Assembly (NCBI RefSeq): GCF_003286085.1
Contig: NW_020825289.1
Coordinates: forward strand, 6,138,001 to 6,202,000
Length of the DNA: 64,000 bases
Direction: 5' to 3'
Source of the DNA: Drosophila persimilis
Taxonomy: Eukaryota; Arthropoda; Insecta; Diptera; Drosophilidae
Within the stretch, counting starts at the first letter, position 1; every line of letters starts with the position of its first letter. Position numbers and translations under genes: made by a program. Shown here one piece after another: positions 37,861 to 48,496 of this stretch. The notes beneath the pieces were generated by a model. That model made no database searches and had not been told where the DNA came from. It saw nothing but the letters and a program-made list of their open reading frames with translations.

Positions 37861-40859
37861 CAAAAAGAGCACAGTGCTGCTTTTCATTCTCTCTCTTTGT
37901 GCTTTGTGCTTTTGCTGCTGTTCATTTCTCTTTCTCTGCTTTCATATGTACATTGTGCCCTTGGTGTTTTTTCTTTTTTGTATTAAACAATTTATATTTT
38001 GCAGTAATATGTTTGCTCATTCAAACATTTAGCGAATTGAACAATTTCCAAGGAGCAGGGTGGGGTAATGGGTTAAAGAGTTGTCTGCGGCTTTGATTGA
38101 TTAACATTTGCTTAGCTGAATATGCAAATGGAGCTGTCCGAGCCGTGCAATGGGACCGCTATGAATGCAGTGTCTGCAAACAGTTAGTGGATGAAATAGT
38201 TTGTGCACAGTGCGAGACCAAAGAGGCAGCTACAATCGGATTAATAGAACTCTGCTTGTATAAAATTGTAACATTATGATCCGTTTGACATCGATGCGTA
38301 CCACTTCTTTTTTCTCAGTGTGTCATACCAAAAAGTATTTTTCAGGTTCTCTCTGGCGCGCACACAAAAAACAGGCATATTTATCCTCTCATGCAGTATT
38401 GACATTTTCCCTGGCTCAGGTCGAAGATTAACTGCAGACACTGTCGCCAAACCATTTCCAGGCGGTTCCGCTCTACGGCCATATGCACGGCACGTATTCG
38501 AATTTGAATTATGGGTGCTGCGCACACACACATGCCACACGTCAGACGATGTCGGAGAGGGAAAAAAATAAATAGATATGTACATATACGGGCAAAGCCC
38601 GACACATTCGCCCCCTCCGCCATCAGCTCACACAGTCATTCGTTTCAAGTGTCGCGGCTAAGAAATCCGCTTTGTGGAATCCTCCTTTTGCACAGATATA
38701 CAAATTAGACAGACAGGGCCACGCCCACTAATCATGGAGCTAAGGCGTGCGTCAAGGCGGAAATTGCGAGCCGATTAAATTGGCAATCAACTGAAAAGGC
38801 ATCAACAGAGAGGGGGAGCAGTGCTCCAGCAGTGCTCCAGTGCTCTCTCATCTTTTTGCCAGCAAAATGGCATAATTACATGTAACTAGCCGAAAAAGTT
38901 TACATTTATGAGCCAGGCGGCTGTTACCTGGATATTTCCACCGTTTAGGGTGGCGTGTGGGACTAAGCCATCAACATCAACCAAGCGGGAGCTATTTATG
39001 TCGCCATCAACGTTGCGGAAAAAAGGCGGCCCACAGAGAAGCAGGAAAGAAAGAGACGGCGAAAGCAGGAAAGGATGAGTGAGATTGAGAGCGGAGAAAG
39101 GGTGGGGGACTGGAGGTGAGTTTTGGAAACCAAATGGCTGCGTTGACACAGTTTCCCTGGTCCCCCAGCTGGGTTCTGAATACCGACTCCCTGCTTTATG
39201 CAAAAATTATGACTAAAAACTGGCGGTAAAGTCCTTGAAATGATAGAATGGAGAAAGTAGTGAGACTTTCTGGAGACTGTTTGAAAAATGGTAAAGATTT
39301 TACAGAGAAGTTGTAAAAGTGTTGAGTGAGTAAAGGAGTAAATATAGAAATAAATAAATACATGAAGGGCTCTCAATGACCACAGAGCAATCAGAGGAGT
39401 AACCAGACCCAGAACCAATTTAAGTTCTTTGTGGTTACGTCTTTCTGTCTGTCTGTTAGTCTCTTACTCCTGAGAAGGAGGATGAACAGAAAAAGTAGCA
39501 ATTGAAGATGACCTTTTCGCACTTTGACCGGTCCTGCTAACTGCCACAAAGTACGGGTACGAGAGGCAGAGCTGGCTCTGTGATTGAAATTGACCTCGAG
39601 GGTACCGACTCGCCTACTCGTTTGCCCCCAGCTCCCAGCAAACGGACAGACCGACTGTGGAACGGCAGAGCTCATCCAGACACCATCTGGGCATATTTTA
39701 ATTACCATTTAGGCAAACATTAAAAAAACCAGAGAGAGAGAGCAACCAAAGAGAACATTAAAAGCAAACTGCAGAGGCCCCGCCTTTCCTGCCCACTGCT
39801 CTGATCCTTGACCCTGGCCTGTCTGCTTTCAACTTCCCCTCACAAATGGGGGAATGCGGCAAATGTTGTCGGAATATTAATTCGACTTTGGTCCATATTT
39901 AAGCAGCTTAATGAACTCGAATCGTGGAGAAAGAGACTGAAGTTGCAAGAAACCAACTTAATTCGCCTCAAAGACTATTCCCAATCAATAGGGGGATTGG
40001 GGCAGGTAAAGCAGAGAAAACAAAACTTTTTTAGTGCCGCATCTCTTTCTCTTTCCGTTTCTCTCCCTTGATATTTGTTTATTCTTTGAACTTCTCCAAT
40101 TAAAAGTAAATATTGTGAGTGCTTTATCTCGATTTCAGTCGGGCCTGGCCCAAGCAAAGCCCCAACCCGTCAATGCCATGACGTACCCGTTTGCATAGTT
40201 GGCCGTGTATCCACCTCCTCGACCAACTTTCTGCCATCGGACGACCGAGGACTCCTCCTCGCTTGCATTCCGCACGCAATCGGGCCATAGCCAAGGCTTC
40301 GTCATTTCCACTCTGTGAAGCTTTCGCTTTGTATCCGCATCTGTATCTGATTTCCACTTGAATCCAGCCAACTCCTCCGGCTCCAACTTTTGGCCGAAAC
40401 TTTGCATTGCGCGTAATTTAATGCCTTTCAAAGCGGCGACGAGACCCCAAACAGCATGCCTTCTATCTCTCCAGAACAGAGCGTTATTTTCCTCCTTCTG
40501 GAGTAGCAGCGAGGTGGCTTTACTTCAATTTGGTGGAAGTATTTAGACGTACATAAGTCCTGCAAAATGGTAAACTTCTAAGAAAAAAGGTCGTTCTGAC
40601 TGTGTGGAGTTTTTATATGCGAATATCCTTCGATTTCGGTATACTAACAGGGCCATGCAGCTTGCTCGACTTCCAGCTAATTGGGTTATCTCAAGGAATT
40701 GGAAGTTATTTTAAAGTTGAAGCAAAGTGAGAGTGAAAACATTGGCTAAGCAAAAGTTTAGTTACTATTCCAGCAAATCATCCGCACAAACACTGGCACA
40801 ATTCCCGCACAGACACTTGGAAGGAATCACGTTTACAGCTAGCAAAAATATGGAATAAT
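37861..40859. other. Spacer upstream (3' side) of the sugar transporter
   Basis: No gene is well supported. One minus-strand ORF from an ATG at 40407 to 40135 (90 codons, MQSFGQKLEPEELAGFKWKS at the start) has a rather protein-like first half and is listed separately. Confidence 0.5.
40135..40407 (-). CDS. Possible small ORF of unknown function (90 aa)
   Basis: ATG-initiated ORF on the minus strand, downstream of the transporter gene on the same strand. It is charged and Trp/Lys-rich, with no signal peptide, domain or visible splice structure. The GC-rich codons at the third position make it stand out from its AT-rich surroundings. It could equally be chance in a conserved non-coding block. 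Confidence 0.25.
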   Translation of the reverse strand: MQSFGQKLEPEELAGFKWKSDTDADTKRKLHRVEMTKPWLWPDCVRNASEEESSVVRWQKVGRGGGYTANYANGYVMALTGWGFAWARPD

Positions 40860-41145
40860 TTTATTTACGCCTCAACTTTGTAGCCACAAAATCATATGAG
40901 TAACTGCCACGTAAAGCAGGAAGGAGGGTGGGGAAGAGCCGTCGCCGTGAGGGGCAGAAACTGCAGAAGCATAAAAACTCGTGGTAAAAACTTTTATGTG
41001 CGTATCCCAGAGACGATTCCAGACAACTGCCGGAATTAAGTTTACCTTATTTGGCAGCACAAAAAAAGAGGCAGAAAACTCCAGCGGGAACGAAATAATA
41101 AAAACTGGAATTAATGCTGAATGGGAAATATTTCCGTGTATGCAT

Positions 41146-42703
41146 CTATTCCTTCCCTCCAGTGAGCTCTGCCTCGATTTGCTCCAGGGACTTGCCCTTG
41201 GTTTCGGGCACAAAGAAGATGACAAATAGCATGCCTATAATGCAGCACACACAATATACGGAAAAGGCGCCATAGCTATTGATCAGAGCTGAGGGAGAAC
41301 ACATTATACAAAAGATGTAGTGCCAAACTTCTGATTGAACAAAACTCACAGATCATGTCCATATACGTTTTGGTGACTATGAAAGTGCACAGCCAGTTAA
41401 AAGCGGTGGCCACAGAGGCAGCCGGAGCACGGACACTGGCCGGCATTATCTCGCCCATCATTAGCCAGGGAATGGGTCCGAAGCCCACGGAGAAGCCCAG
41501 CACATAAAAACCGGCGGCCACCAGCGGCAGCCATCCCACACCCGAGAGATCCCAGTCCTTGTGCTTGCCAAAAAAGAATATGGCCAGCGTGAACAGGGTG
41601 ATAATCATGGTCGTGTCGGAGATGTATAGCAGGACCTGGATAACAGCAGACAGATTAAAGCAGATCACGGATCTAGGATCTCACCTTGCGTCCCACTCGA
41701 TCGATGACAGCGGTGGCTATTAGAGTGGCCACAAAGTTGACCACGCCCACAATGACCGTGGCAATGGCCGGCTTAATGGTGGAGCCGGCGTCCAAAAAGA
41801 TCTGATGGGTGTAGAAGATCACCACATTGATGCCGCTCATCTGCTGGAACAGCATCAGGCCGAGGGATATGAGAATGGGCTTGCGGTTGCGCTTCTTGAA
41901 CATGTCCCCATACGTGCTCTTGGCATTGGCCGTCTCGCCCTGGGTGCTGGCCAACTCCTTCATCTCTGCATCGACGTCGCCGGTCTTGCCACGCAGCCAG
42001 GCGAGCGACTTTTGGGCCTTCTCGGTCTTGCCGCGCGACAAAAGGTAGCGCGGTGTCTCCGGCACGAACAGGGTCAGAATGATAAAGGGAATGCAGAATA
42101 TGGCCCCAGCGAAGGCCAGTAAGTACCAGTTGAGAAAGGAACCAAAGGCGTAGCAGAGCAACAGGCCCCCGTTGCCCAGCAGGGTGGGCATTAATCCCAG
42201 GGTCCCGCGCACATTCGGATGCAACGTCTCGCCCAGATAGACGGGCAGGACCAAGGTGGCCAGGCCCACGGCCAGACCGCAGAACACGCGACCAGCCAGC
42301 ACCATGCCGATAGCTGTGGCAAAGCCGATCAGCAGCCAGCCGATAATGAACGGAGGAGCCGTGATCATAATTGTCCACTTCCTGCCGATATACATGATCA
42401 GTAGGCCGCCGAGAATGCCGCCCACAAGACAGGCCAGTGGCATAAGGCCACCCACCCAAGACTCTTCCTGGGATGTGATCGAGAACTTGCCATCATCGCC
42501 CTTCATGGAGGGCAAGGCCGGAGAGGTGTAAGCACCGCAGAAGCCCGTGCAGAAGGAGCACAAGGACACGGACACGGCCACGAGAAGCTGCAGATAACGA
42601 GACCGATAAGGTTTCCCAGAAAATATATTATCGAAGAGGCTCTTACCTGTGTCCAGGTGAAGTAGTTTGAATTTTCTTCCTTGGCATTTTCCTTGGGCGG
42701 CAT
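41146..42703 (-). CDS. Tret1-like facilitated trehalose/sugar transporter (MFS)
   Basis: Four exons on the minus strand, 42647-42703, 41685-42587, 41350-41635 and 41146-41288, with 49-61 base introns, give 462 residues in 12 predicted membrane spans. Sugar-porter signatures in order: YIGRKW after TM2, [23 protein letters not shown] at the end of TM6, [12 protein letters not shown] in TM7, DRVGRK after TM8, [13 protein letters not shown] in TM10 and [12 protein letters not shown] at the C-terminus. These define the SLC2 family; the [27 protein letters not shown] start and overall length fit insect Tret1-type carriers, which move trehalose or glucose across the plasma membrane by facilitated diffusion. 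Substrate is inferred. An AATAAA at 40865-40860 gives a 3'UTR of about 280 bases. It is divergent from the Gpdh paralog, start codons 1.33 kb apart. The short N-terminus (19 residues before TM1) lacks the long cytoplasmic tail of some Tret1 isoforms. Confidence 0.9.
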
Positions 42704-44033
42704 GTTGTAAGTCTGTCCAGTGTGTGTGTTTCAATACGACGACTGTGTATATACGAGTTAACACATATCTGTCGGGATTTGAAAGGAGTGATTTAAATTG
42801 CTTTGAAAGAATTTCCAAGAAAATAATATTCGCCTCCTTATAAAAGAACGTAGAATTTCCGATCGTGAAATAGTTCCTCAGTTTTACCACAAGAGAAATA
42901 CAGCTTAAGATATGGCCAGCAAAAGGCGCTACTAAATTTCTGAACCCCTCTGATGGTGCTATTTAAAGTGTTGGCGGCCTTTTCCATTGCGACGGCTCAG
43001 TTGAATGCAGCAACCTTGGTCCACACCATTCGCATCCAGGGACGAATTTCCATTGTTTTGTCTCCTCGCCATTGTTTCTAGCCCGGGCCCTGGTTTGGCC
43101 TTTGCCTCGGCGGCAGCTCATTAAAAATTCCATTTTCATTTTGCCCATCATCCATTTTGATTTCATAGTCGAGTGGATGGCGCTGGGTGGGCTTGGATTG
43201 GATTGGGTGGGACTCGTACTCGTTTTTGTAGCATTTGGAATTGCGTTGGGAGCCAGGACCATGAACTACGGTTACCAGACGGCCGACTGAGCGTCGCACA
43301 CAATTTCCAAGAGTTTACTTTCTTGCACATTGATTTCGTTGAAACTTTCACTATGGCTTTCGCTCTTTAACGCTGGCAATTTGATATTTTATTTATATTT
43401 CTCTTAGCCCCCTCTCTGGTAGCCCCTCTTGCCACAGAGAACTTTTCAACGCCAGCGTAATTAAAAAATAAATACGGGAATTATGAACATTTTCCGGCAT
43501 CAGCTCAATATATATTTCGCCGCAAACATGAATGAACCGAAACCCATGAATCCGCATGGATCCGGATGGGCCAACGAATTGGCCGCAGTGGATGAGGCCT
43601 ACCTACGTAGTGCTGGAGGGTGATGGGGGCTGAAACAGTTGCCACAGTTAATTATTTGCCCGACCAGTTTGGCGAACGTGACGTATACGTAATTTTTCGC
43701 CCCACGCCCGGTTCGCTGATGAATTGTTTGCCCAGCACTCAATCAATATATGCATACCATACATGTAGATGTGTGCCTTCATATTTGCTCTCGTTTATCC
43801 ATAAATATATTCATTCACTTTTAAGGTCAACAAAGTTAACGCTTCGTTCCTCATGGGTTTGGAAAGCACAGAACCGCTAAAATTGTACTTTAAACTTGAA
43901 TGAGAGGACAACTATACAATGAGGCAGCATATTTCTTTCTCTCTATGCATACTGCCGAATCATAGGTGCTTTAGTCTTTATAATCAATTCAATAATAAAA
44001 TCTCTCGGGTTAATACACTTTCCAGACTATAAG
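42704..44033. promoter_or_regulatory. Shared divergent upstream region of transporter and Gpdh paralog
   Basis: The 1.33 kb between two divergent start codons probably holds both promoters. No TATA box could be assigned with confidence. It contains one short ATG ORF (43528-43623), listed separately. Confidence 0.4.
43528..43623 (+). CDS. Possible micro-ORF (31 aa)
   Basis: An ATG in good fly context (CAAACATG) opens a 31-codon ORF (MNEPKPMNPHGSGWANELAA at the start) with more protein-like composition than its surroundings. It lies 0.4 kb upstream of the Gpdh paralog on the same strand and could be an upstream ORF, a micropeptide or chance. Confidence 0.2.
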   Translation: MNEPKPMNPHGSGWANELAAVDEAYLRSAGG

Positions 44034-45397
44034 ATGGCCGATAAGATATCGACATGCATCATTGGATCTGGCAATTGGGCCACGACCATAGCCCGAAATG
44101 TGGGCAGGAATGTGGCCGCAATGGCCAACACAATGGAGCCGAAGGTCTACATGTATGTGTATGAGGAAATAGTTGAGGGTCGAAAGCTTACCGAAATCAT
44201 CAACACAACCCACATCAATGTGAAGTACATGCCGGACTTTGTGTTGCCTGAAAATATTGTAAGCGAATCGATCCATTAGAGTCTTCGTCCAGCACAGTGT
44301 AGCACTGATTTTCAGGTGGCTGTGGATGATATTGTGACTGCTGCCAGGGACTCCGACATCCTGATATTTGCCATACCCCCGACCTTCGTCAGCAGCTGCT
44401 GCAAGACCCTGTTGGGCAAGGTAAAGCCCACGGCCCATGCCGTCTCCCTGATCAAAGGATTCGAGCGGGGAGACGATGGACAGATCATACTGATCTCTCA
44501 GATTATCATGCGACAGTTGAAGGTTTCCTGCTCCGTTATGGTGGGCTGCAATTTGGCCCACGAGTTGGCCAATGATAACTTTGCCGAGGGCACTGTGGGT
44601 TGTCGTGATCAGAAGTACTACCGCGTGCTTCGGGACATCTTCAAGTCGGAAACATTTCGAGTGGTGGTCACCGAAGATGCTGACTGTGTGGAGATCTGTT
44701 CTACTTTAAGGGTAAATATCTGTGCTAACTCAATTTGCTCTGACCTTGAACTATCACGTAGAACATCATTGCCTTTGCTGCCGGCTGCTCTGATGGCATG
44801 GAACTGAACGAGAACACCAAGGCGGGCATTATTCGTAGGGGTTTCCTGGAGATGCTGCAGTTTGTGGATGTCTTCTATCCGGGCTGCCGCATGGGCACCT
44901 TCTTTGAGGCCTGCGGCATATCCGATTTGGTCACCAGCTGTTACGGCAAGCGGTTTCTTTATACAGATCCATAAGTCCAGTTTAGGAATTGTTCTTTTTA
45001 GCCAATCGTAATCGGAAGCTGGCCGAGGCCTTTGTGAAGACTGGGAAGCCTCTGTGCGAACTGGAGCATATACTCATATCAGGCCATGAGCCCTTGGGTC
45101 CAGTCACTGCCGAACTGGTTCACATTTTACTCAAGAAAAAAGGATTGGTGGACAAGTGCGCTCGAGAGCCTTTTACTGGCATTTTCTGATACGTTACCTC
45201 TGTTTGTTTTTTTTACAGATTTCCACTGTTTACAACGGTCTATAAAATCTGCATGGGAGATCTACCGCTGACACGCCTCGTGGAGGCCTTATGTCAGGCC
45301 AGCGAGGACATGTAAGGCCTTCATTCCTATTGGTATCACAGGAAAATCTAACTTTTTTCGTTGCAGCTTCCATCCGCAACACACTTTCCAGCTTTGA
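44034..45397 (+). CDS. Gpdh3: NAD-dependent glycerol-3-phosphate dehydrogenase paralog
   Basis: Exons 44034-44258, 44316-44711, 44762-44945, 45002-45155, 45219-45311 and 45367-45397 encode 360 residues; stopping at the TAA at 45313-45315 gives 351. Family: cytosolic reduction of dihydroxyacetone phosphate to glycerol-3-phosphate with NADH. The N-terminal Rossmann motif reads GSGNWA (residues 11-16), where the usual last Gly is Ala. SLIKGF (Lys122) and GISDLVTSC are kept, as are the NRNRK residues. The active-site Lys before NIVA in other family members is Arg207 here (TLRNIIAF). Intron 3 uses a GC donor (CG/GCAAGC, 44946-45001). AATAAA lies at 45417-45422. The symbol rests on neighbouring Klp59C plus divergence from canonical Gpdh1; the paralog assignment is tentative. 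Activity may be weakened or altered. Confidence 0.75.
45312..45366 (+). other. Optional last intron whose donor overlaps the stop codon
   Basis: The sequence GAC ATG TAA can be read as the end of the protein (SEDM) or as a donor, AT/GTAAGG, spliced to 45367 with a TTGCAG acceptor. Splicing replaces Met-stop with Ile and adds a tail ending HPQHTFQL. Fly Gpdh1 is known to make isoforms differing at the C-terminus through 3' alternative splicing, so the paralog may do the same. Confidence 0.6.
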
Positions 45398-45881
45398 AGG
45401 CTGGTCCCCAGTTTAAAATAAATCAGAACCGAACAGAAAAGAATAGAACAGAAAAACAGCAATTTGGTTTATTCTTTTTTATTATTCTGTGAAATGGGGC
45501 ATATAAAGCCTTGGTTATATTTGCCCGGCAAGTCTCGGCAAACGCAGGACTCAATATTCAAACAAAGCCCCTCGACATCTGCATTGTATTGTGCGTCTTT
45601 TCCTTCTGCAGTTCAAGTGTTCCTTTGCGGAGAGTGCACTCCATTGAATGCACCAACGCTCCGAGCACTTGGACTGTTCTGATGACTCGTACAACGGAAA
45701 TCACTTCAACCAGGCGCTTGGTGGGGGCTTTGTGTGGTTCCTGGCTGAATGGGACGGAAAGCCGCATTGCTTTCTTATTGTTTCTCGTTTCTCTACTATA
45801 CAACATACACTAGTTGTTCCATTCTTCGTCTCGATATGGTATTGTACTACAGTTGAAGTGCTCCCCAATCGAAATTGAGGA

Positions 45882-46143
45882 AATGGGAGCATCCACTGGA
45901 GGACTTGTCAAGCCTCCCTCCTCAAAACTGAACCTCAAAACCCTCCGGACAGGGTTCAATCAACTACATCACGATCTGCTTTTGAATTTGAATCAAACTA
46001 TCATACAGAATTCTGTTGAGAGTTCAGTTCGTTATTCATTCACAAAAGAGAGACGAGACCTACAACCAGCAACAAAATTTTGGTTTTTGCTTTTTCTCCG
46101 ATTTTTGATCAAATTTAAATCAATCTATCATAGCGTTCAGTGA
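45882..46143 (+). CDS. Weak candidate ORF upstream of the mini-protein gene (86 aa)
   Basis: An ATG in GGAAATGGG context opens an ORF beginning MGASTGGLVKPPSSKLNLKT and ending in a hydrophobic stretch (FWFLLFLRFLIKF). It has no recognised domain and overlaps the presumed 5'UTR or promoter of the next gene. The tail may be AT-rich non-coding read-through. Low confidence. Confidence 0.2.
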
Positions 46144-46162
46144 CAAAGGGAATCTTTTAAAA

Positions 46163-46387
46163 ATGTTATCAAATATTTTACTGAAGGTCGCTACTGTGGT
46201 TTTTTTTCTTTCCATCGGCTTGGACATTATCGATCCGGAAAATGAAAGCGTACTTGGGGCAAGCATGAGCAAAGTCAATAATATTCTGGATGAGACTATA
46301 TACTACTTTTGGGAGGATCTGCGTCCAAAGCCACAGGAGAATTGGTTCCAGCGCTACATTGTTCGGAACTTTCAAATGCTGTTCTAA
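46163..46387 (+). CDS. Small secreted or membrane mini-protein (74 aa), unknown function
   Basis: A single-exon ORF starting AAAAATG. The N-terminal 21 residues (MLSNILLKVATVVFFLSIGL) form a signal peptide or signal anchor, followed by a soluble part that is acidic then aromatic/basic (DETIYYFWEDLRPKPQENW, then RYIVRNFQMLF). A TCAGTT initiator-like element at 46022-46027 and an AATAAA at 46533-46538 bracket a plausible ~0.5 kb transcript. Short secreted proteins of this kind in flies are often tissue-restricted, but nothing here identifies a family. Confidence 0.5.
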   Translation: MLSNILLKVATVVFFLSIGLDIIDPENESVLGASMSKVNNILDETIYYFWEDLRPKPQENWFQRYIVRNFQMLF

Positions 46388-46539
46388 AAGGAACTCAAAT
46401 CAATTCGCAAATTCCCGAAAAACCAACAATGAGCATTACACAAGGCCGATTAAACCAAACCAAAGCGTGATGCCCAACTAAAAAAAATCATCGTATATAT
46501 CCCCAAATTAATCTACTGTTCGATGGTTATTTAATAAAT

Positions 46540-47668
46540 TATTTACGCAATTCATTTAGTTTTTAGTATTTCCGATTTCTGGCGGCATAATGAAATGAAA
46601 ATGAAAATGGCAAAGGGCTTAACGCTTGGGCTGATTGAATGTAAGGGGGGATCATGTAAGGGGATTAGTTGGAATGTCAAAATTGCTATACTTGATTATG
46701 CCCCCGAATACCATTTAATCCATTCTGATGGCTAACTATTTTATTTGATTAGAATGTTGCCAGTCTTGGCTATGATACTTTTTTTTGGAATGATGCATCA
46801 TATATAACTTAATAATAAAATAAAAAGAGGCTCTTAGATGGAGGGCTAAAGAGGCAGGAATCCCCAAAACTATTAGCAGCACTGTAGTTTTGCTGAATTT
46901 CTGACTTTCGTTCAGAGGGAATTAAATATCTCACAAGTCAAATTTTCATTTAAACCTACTGAACATTTTCTGCGGTTAAAATAATATGCCAACAGCAATT
47001 AAAATGTGTCACATTATGCGATGCCACTGAATGTCCAAATGTACCATTTCAATGGAAAAGCAATTTTGTCCCGATTTATTTGAAATTTAATTTTTTTGTA
47101 AAATCCTGCAAATATTCCACCATTCCAATTGCTTTATTATTAGTTCGTTTTGCATTTTCAGTTTAGGCGGACACGGTGCAAATATGGAGCTTACGTGCGG
47201 CAGATGCAAGTCCAAAATTGGTAGCTAAAAATGGAAATGAAAATTCCACAACTGTCTGCCGGAAGAGGGCCGGTACGGGCCTGTACGCCGCTGGCTAAAC
47301 AAATATGCCATTCCATGGAGGAAGGCAAATAGAACTGGCCCGGGGTGCAGTGCAGTCAGTCGGACATGGAAAACCGATGAAAATTTGCATATCAGGCGGC
47401 AGCCAGTGGTACTACTCGTACTTTATTTGCCCAATTCTTGTTGCATTTTTGGTTGGGGATCTGGCTTAAAGCCTTTTGGCTCGTTCTTCGTTCGTTTTTG
47501 CTGATAATTACACGGTAAATTTGCCAAAATGTGACGCCAAATAGCAAACAAGATGCCAGTGAAGACTGAAACAAGTTGCACGTATCTGTGCGCTACGCAC
47601 ACAGGCAGTAACGTAACGTAACAGATACGAGTACTCGCATGCTTTGTGCCACAGTTACACCTTTCCCG

Positions 47669-47706
<38 letters not shown>

Positions 47707-48496
47707 ATAGAAAGAGCGATGTGCAAGCACTTCAAAAAATAAATAACAATTTGGTACGTTACACACGTCTCGGCTTATGCAAACGTATCTGTATCTTGTA
47801 CCCTCTCTATTTCTACTATATACGTGTGGGTGTGGGCGTGTGTGTGTGTGCCTAAAAGAATACTTCATTTCATTTCGTGTTGAACATGGCCAAAAGCCAC
47901 CCCACCCACTGGGCAAACACCACCGACAAATGGCAGCAGTGGTGGCGCTTTGTTGATTTGGTTATTGTGGCTGCCAGTTGTCTTGTTTGCCCTCAAATTG
48001 AACAAATAGCTAAAACAATCTCGGTAGAGAAGGCTCCACCACTTACCATATTTCCTGTCTTACACATGTATTTGCTGTTGTTTTACCAGGTCTTAAGTTA
48101 TAGAATGTCCTTATAGAAGCCTTGAGACTTTGGTCACTTTATCGGGAACTTAATTGAACAGGGCCATCCGGACACTGCGGATCCGCGGGGTGAATCACGA
48201 AAAATGAACATTGAAGGTGAAGAAGGAGTATACCAAACTCTAGAAGATTTAATCTAATCCTATGATCCTCACTCAAGTATCCAACAACTCTGTTTAGTAG
48301 AAACTAAAAACAATTTCCTTTCATCAATAGTCATTCGAAATGTTTGTCGTAACCGTTTTTACATATTATATTCGAAGCACCTCCTAAAAATTTAAGTGTC
48401 CCATAGTTTTGGTCAAATTCGCAGTCGCATAAATTGTTGTTGTAGAAACCAAAACCAAGCCAAAAATATCGTGTTTCGTTGTGCATCTGCGGCTAT
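46540..48496. other. Spacer before the kinesin gene
   Basis: AT-rich spacer with a 31-base GA microsatellite at 47673-47703. No ORF is supportable. The final ~100 bases should contain the kinesin promoter and 5'UTR; no TATA box is evident. Confidence 0.5.
47673..47703. repeat. GA dinucleotide microsatellite
   Basis: An uninterrupted GA run of about 15 units. In flies GA tracts can bind GAGA factor, but length polymorphism alone explains such runs. Confidence 0.9.
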
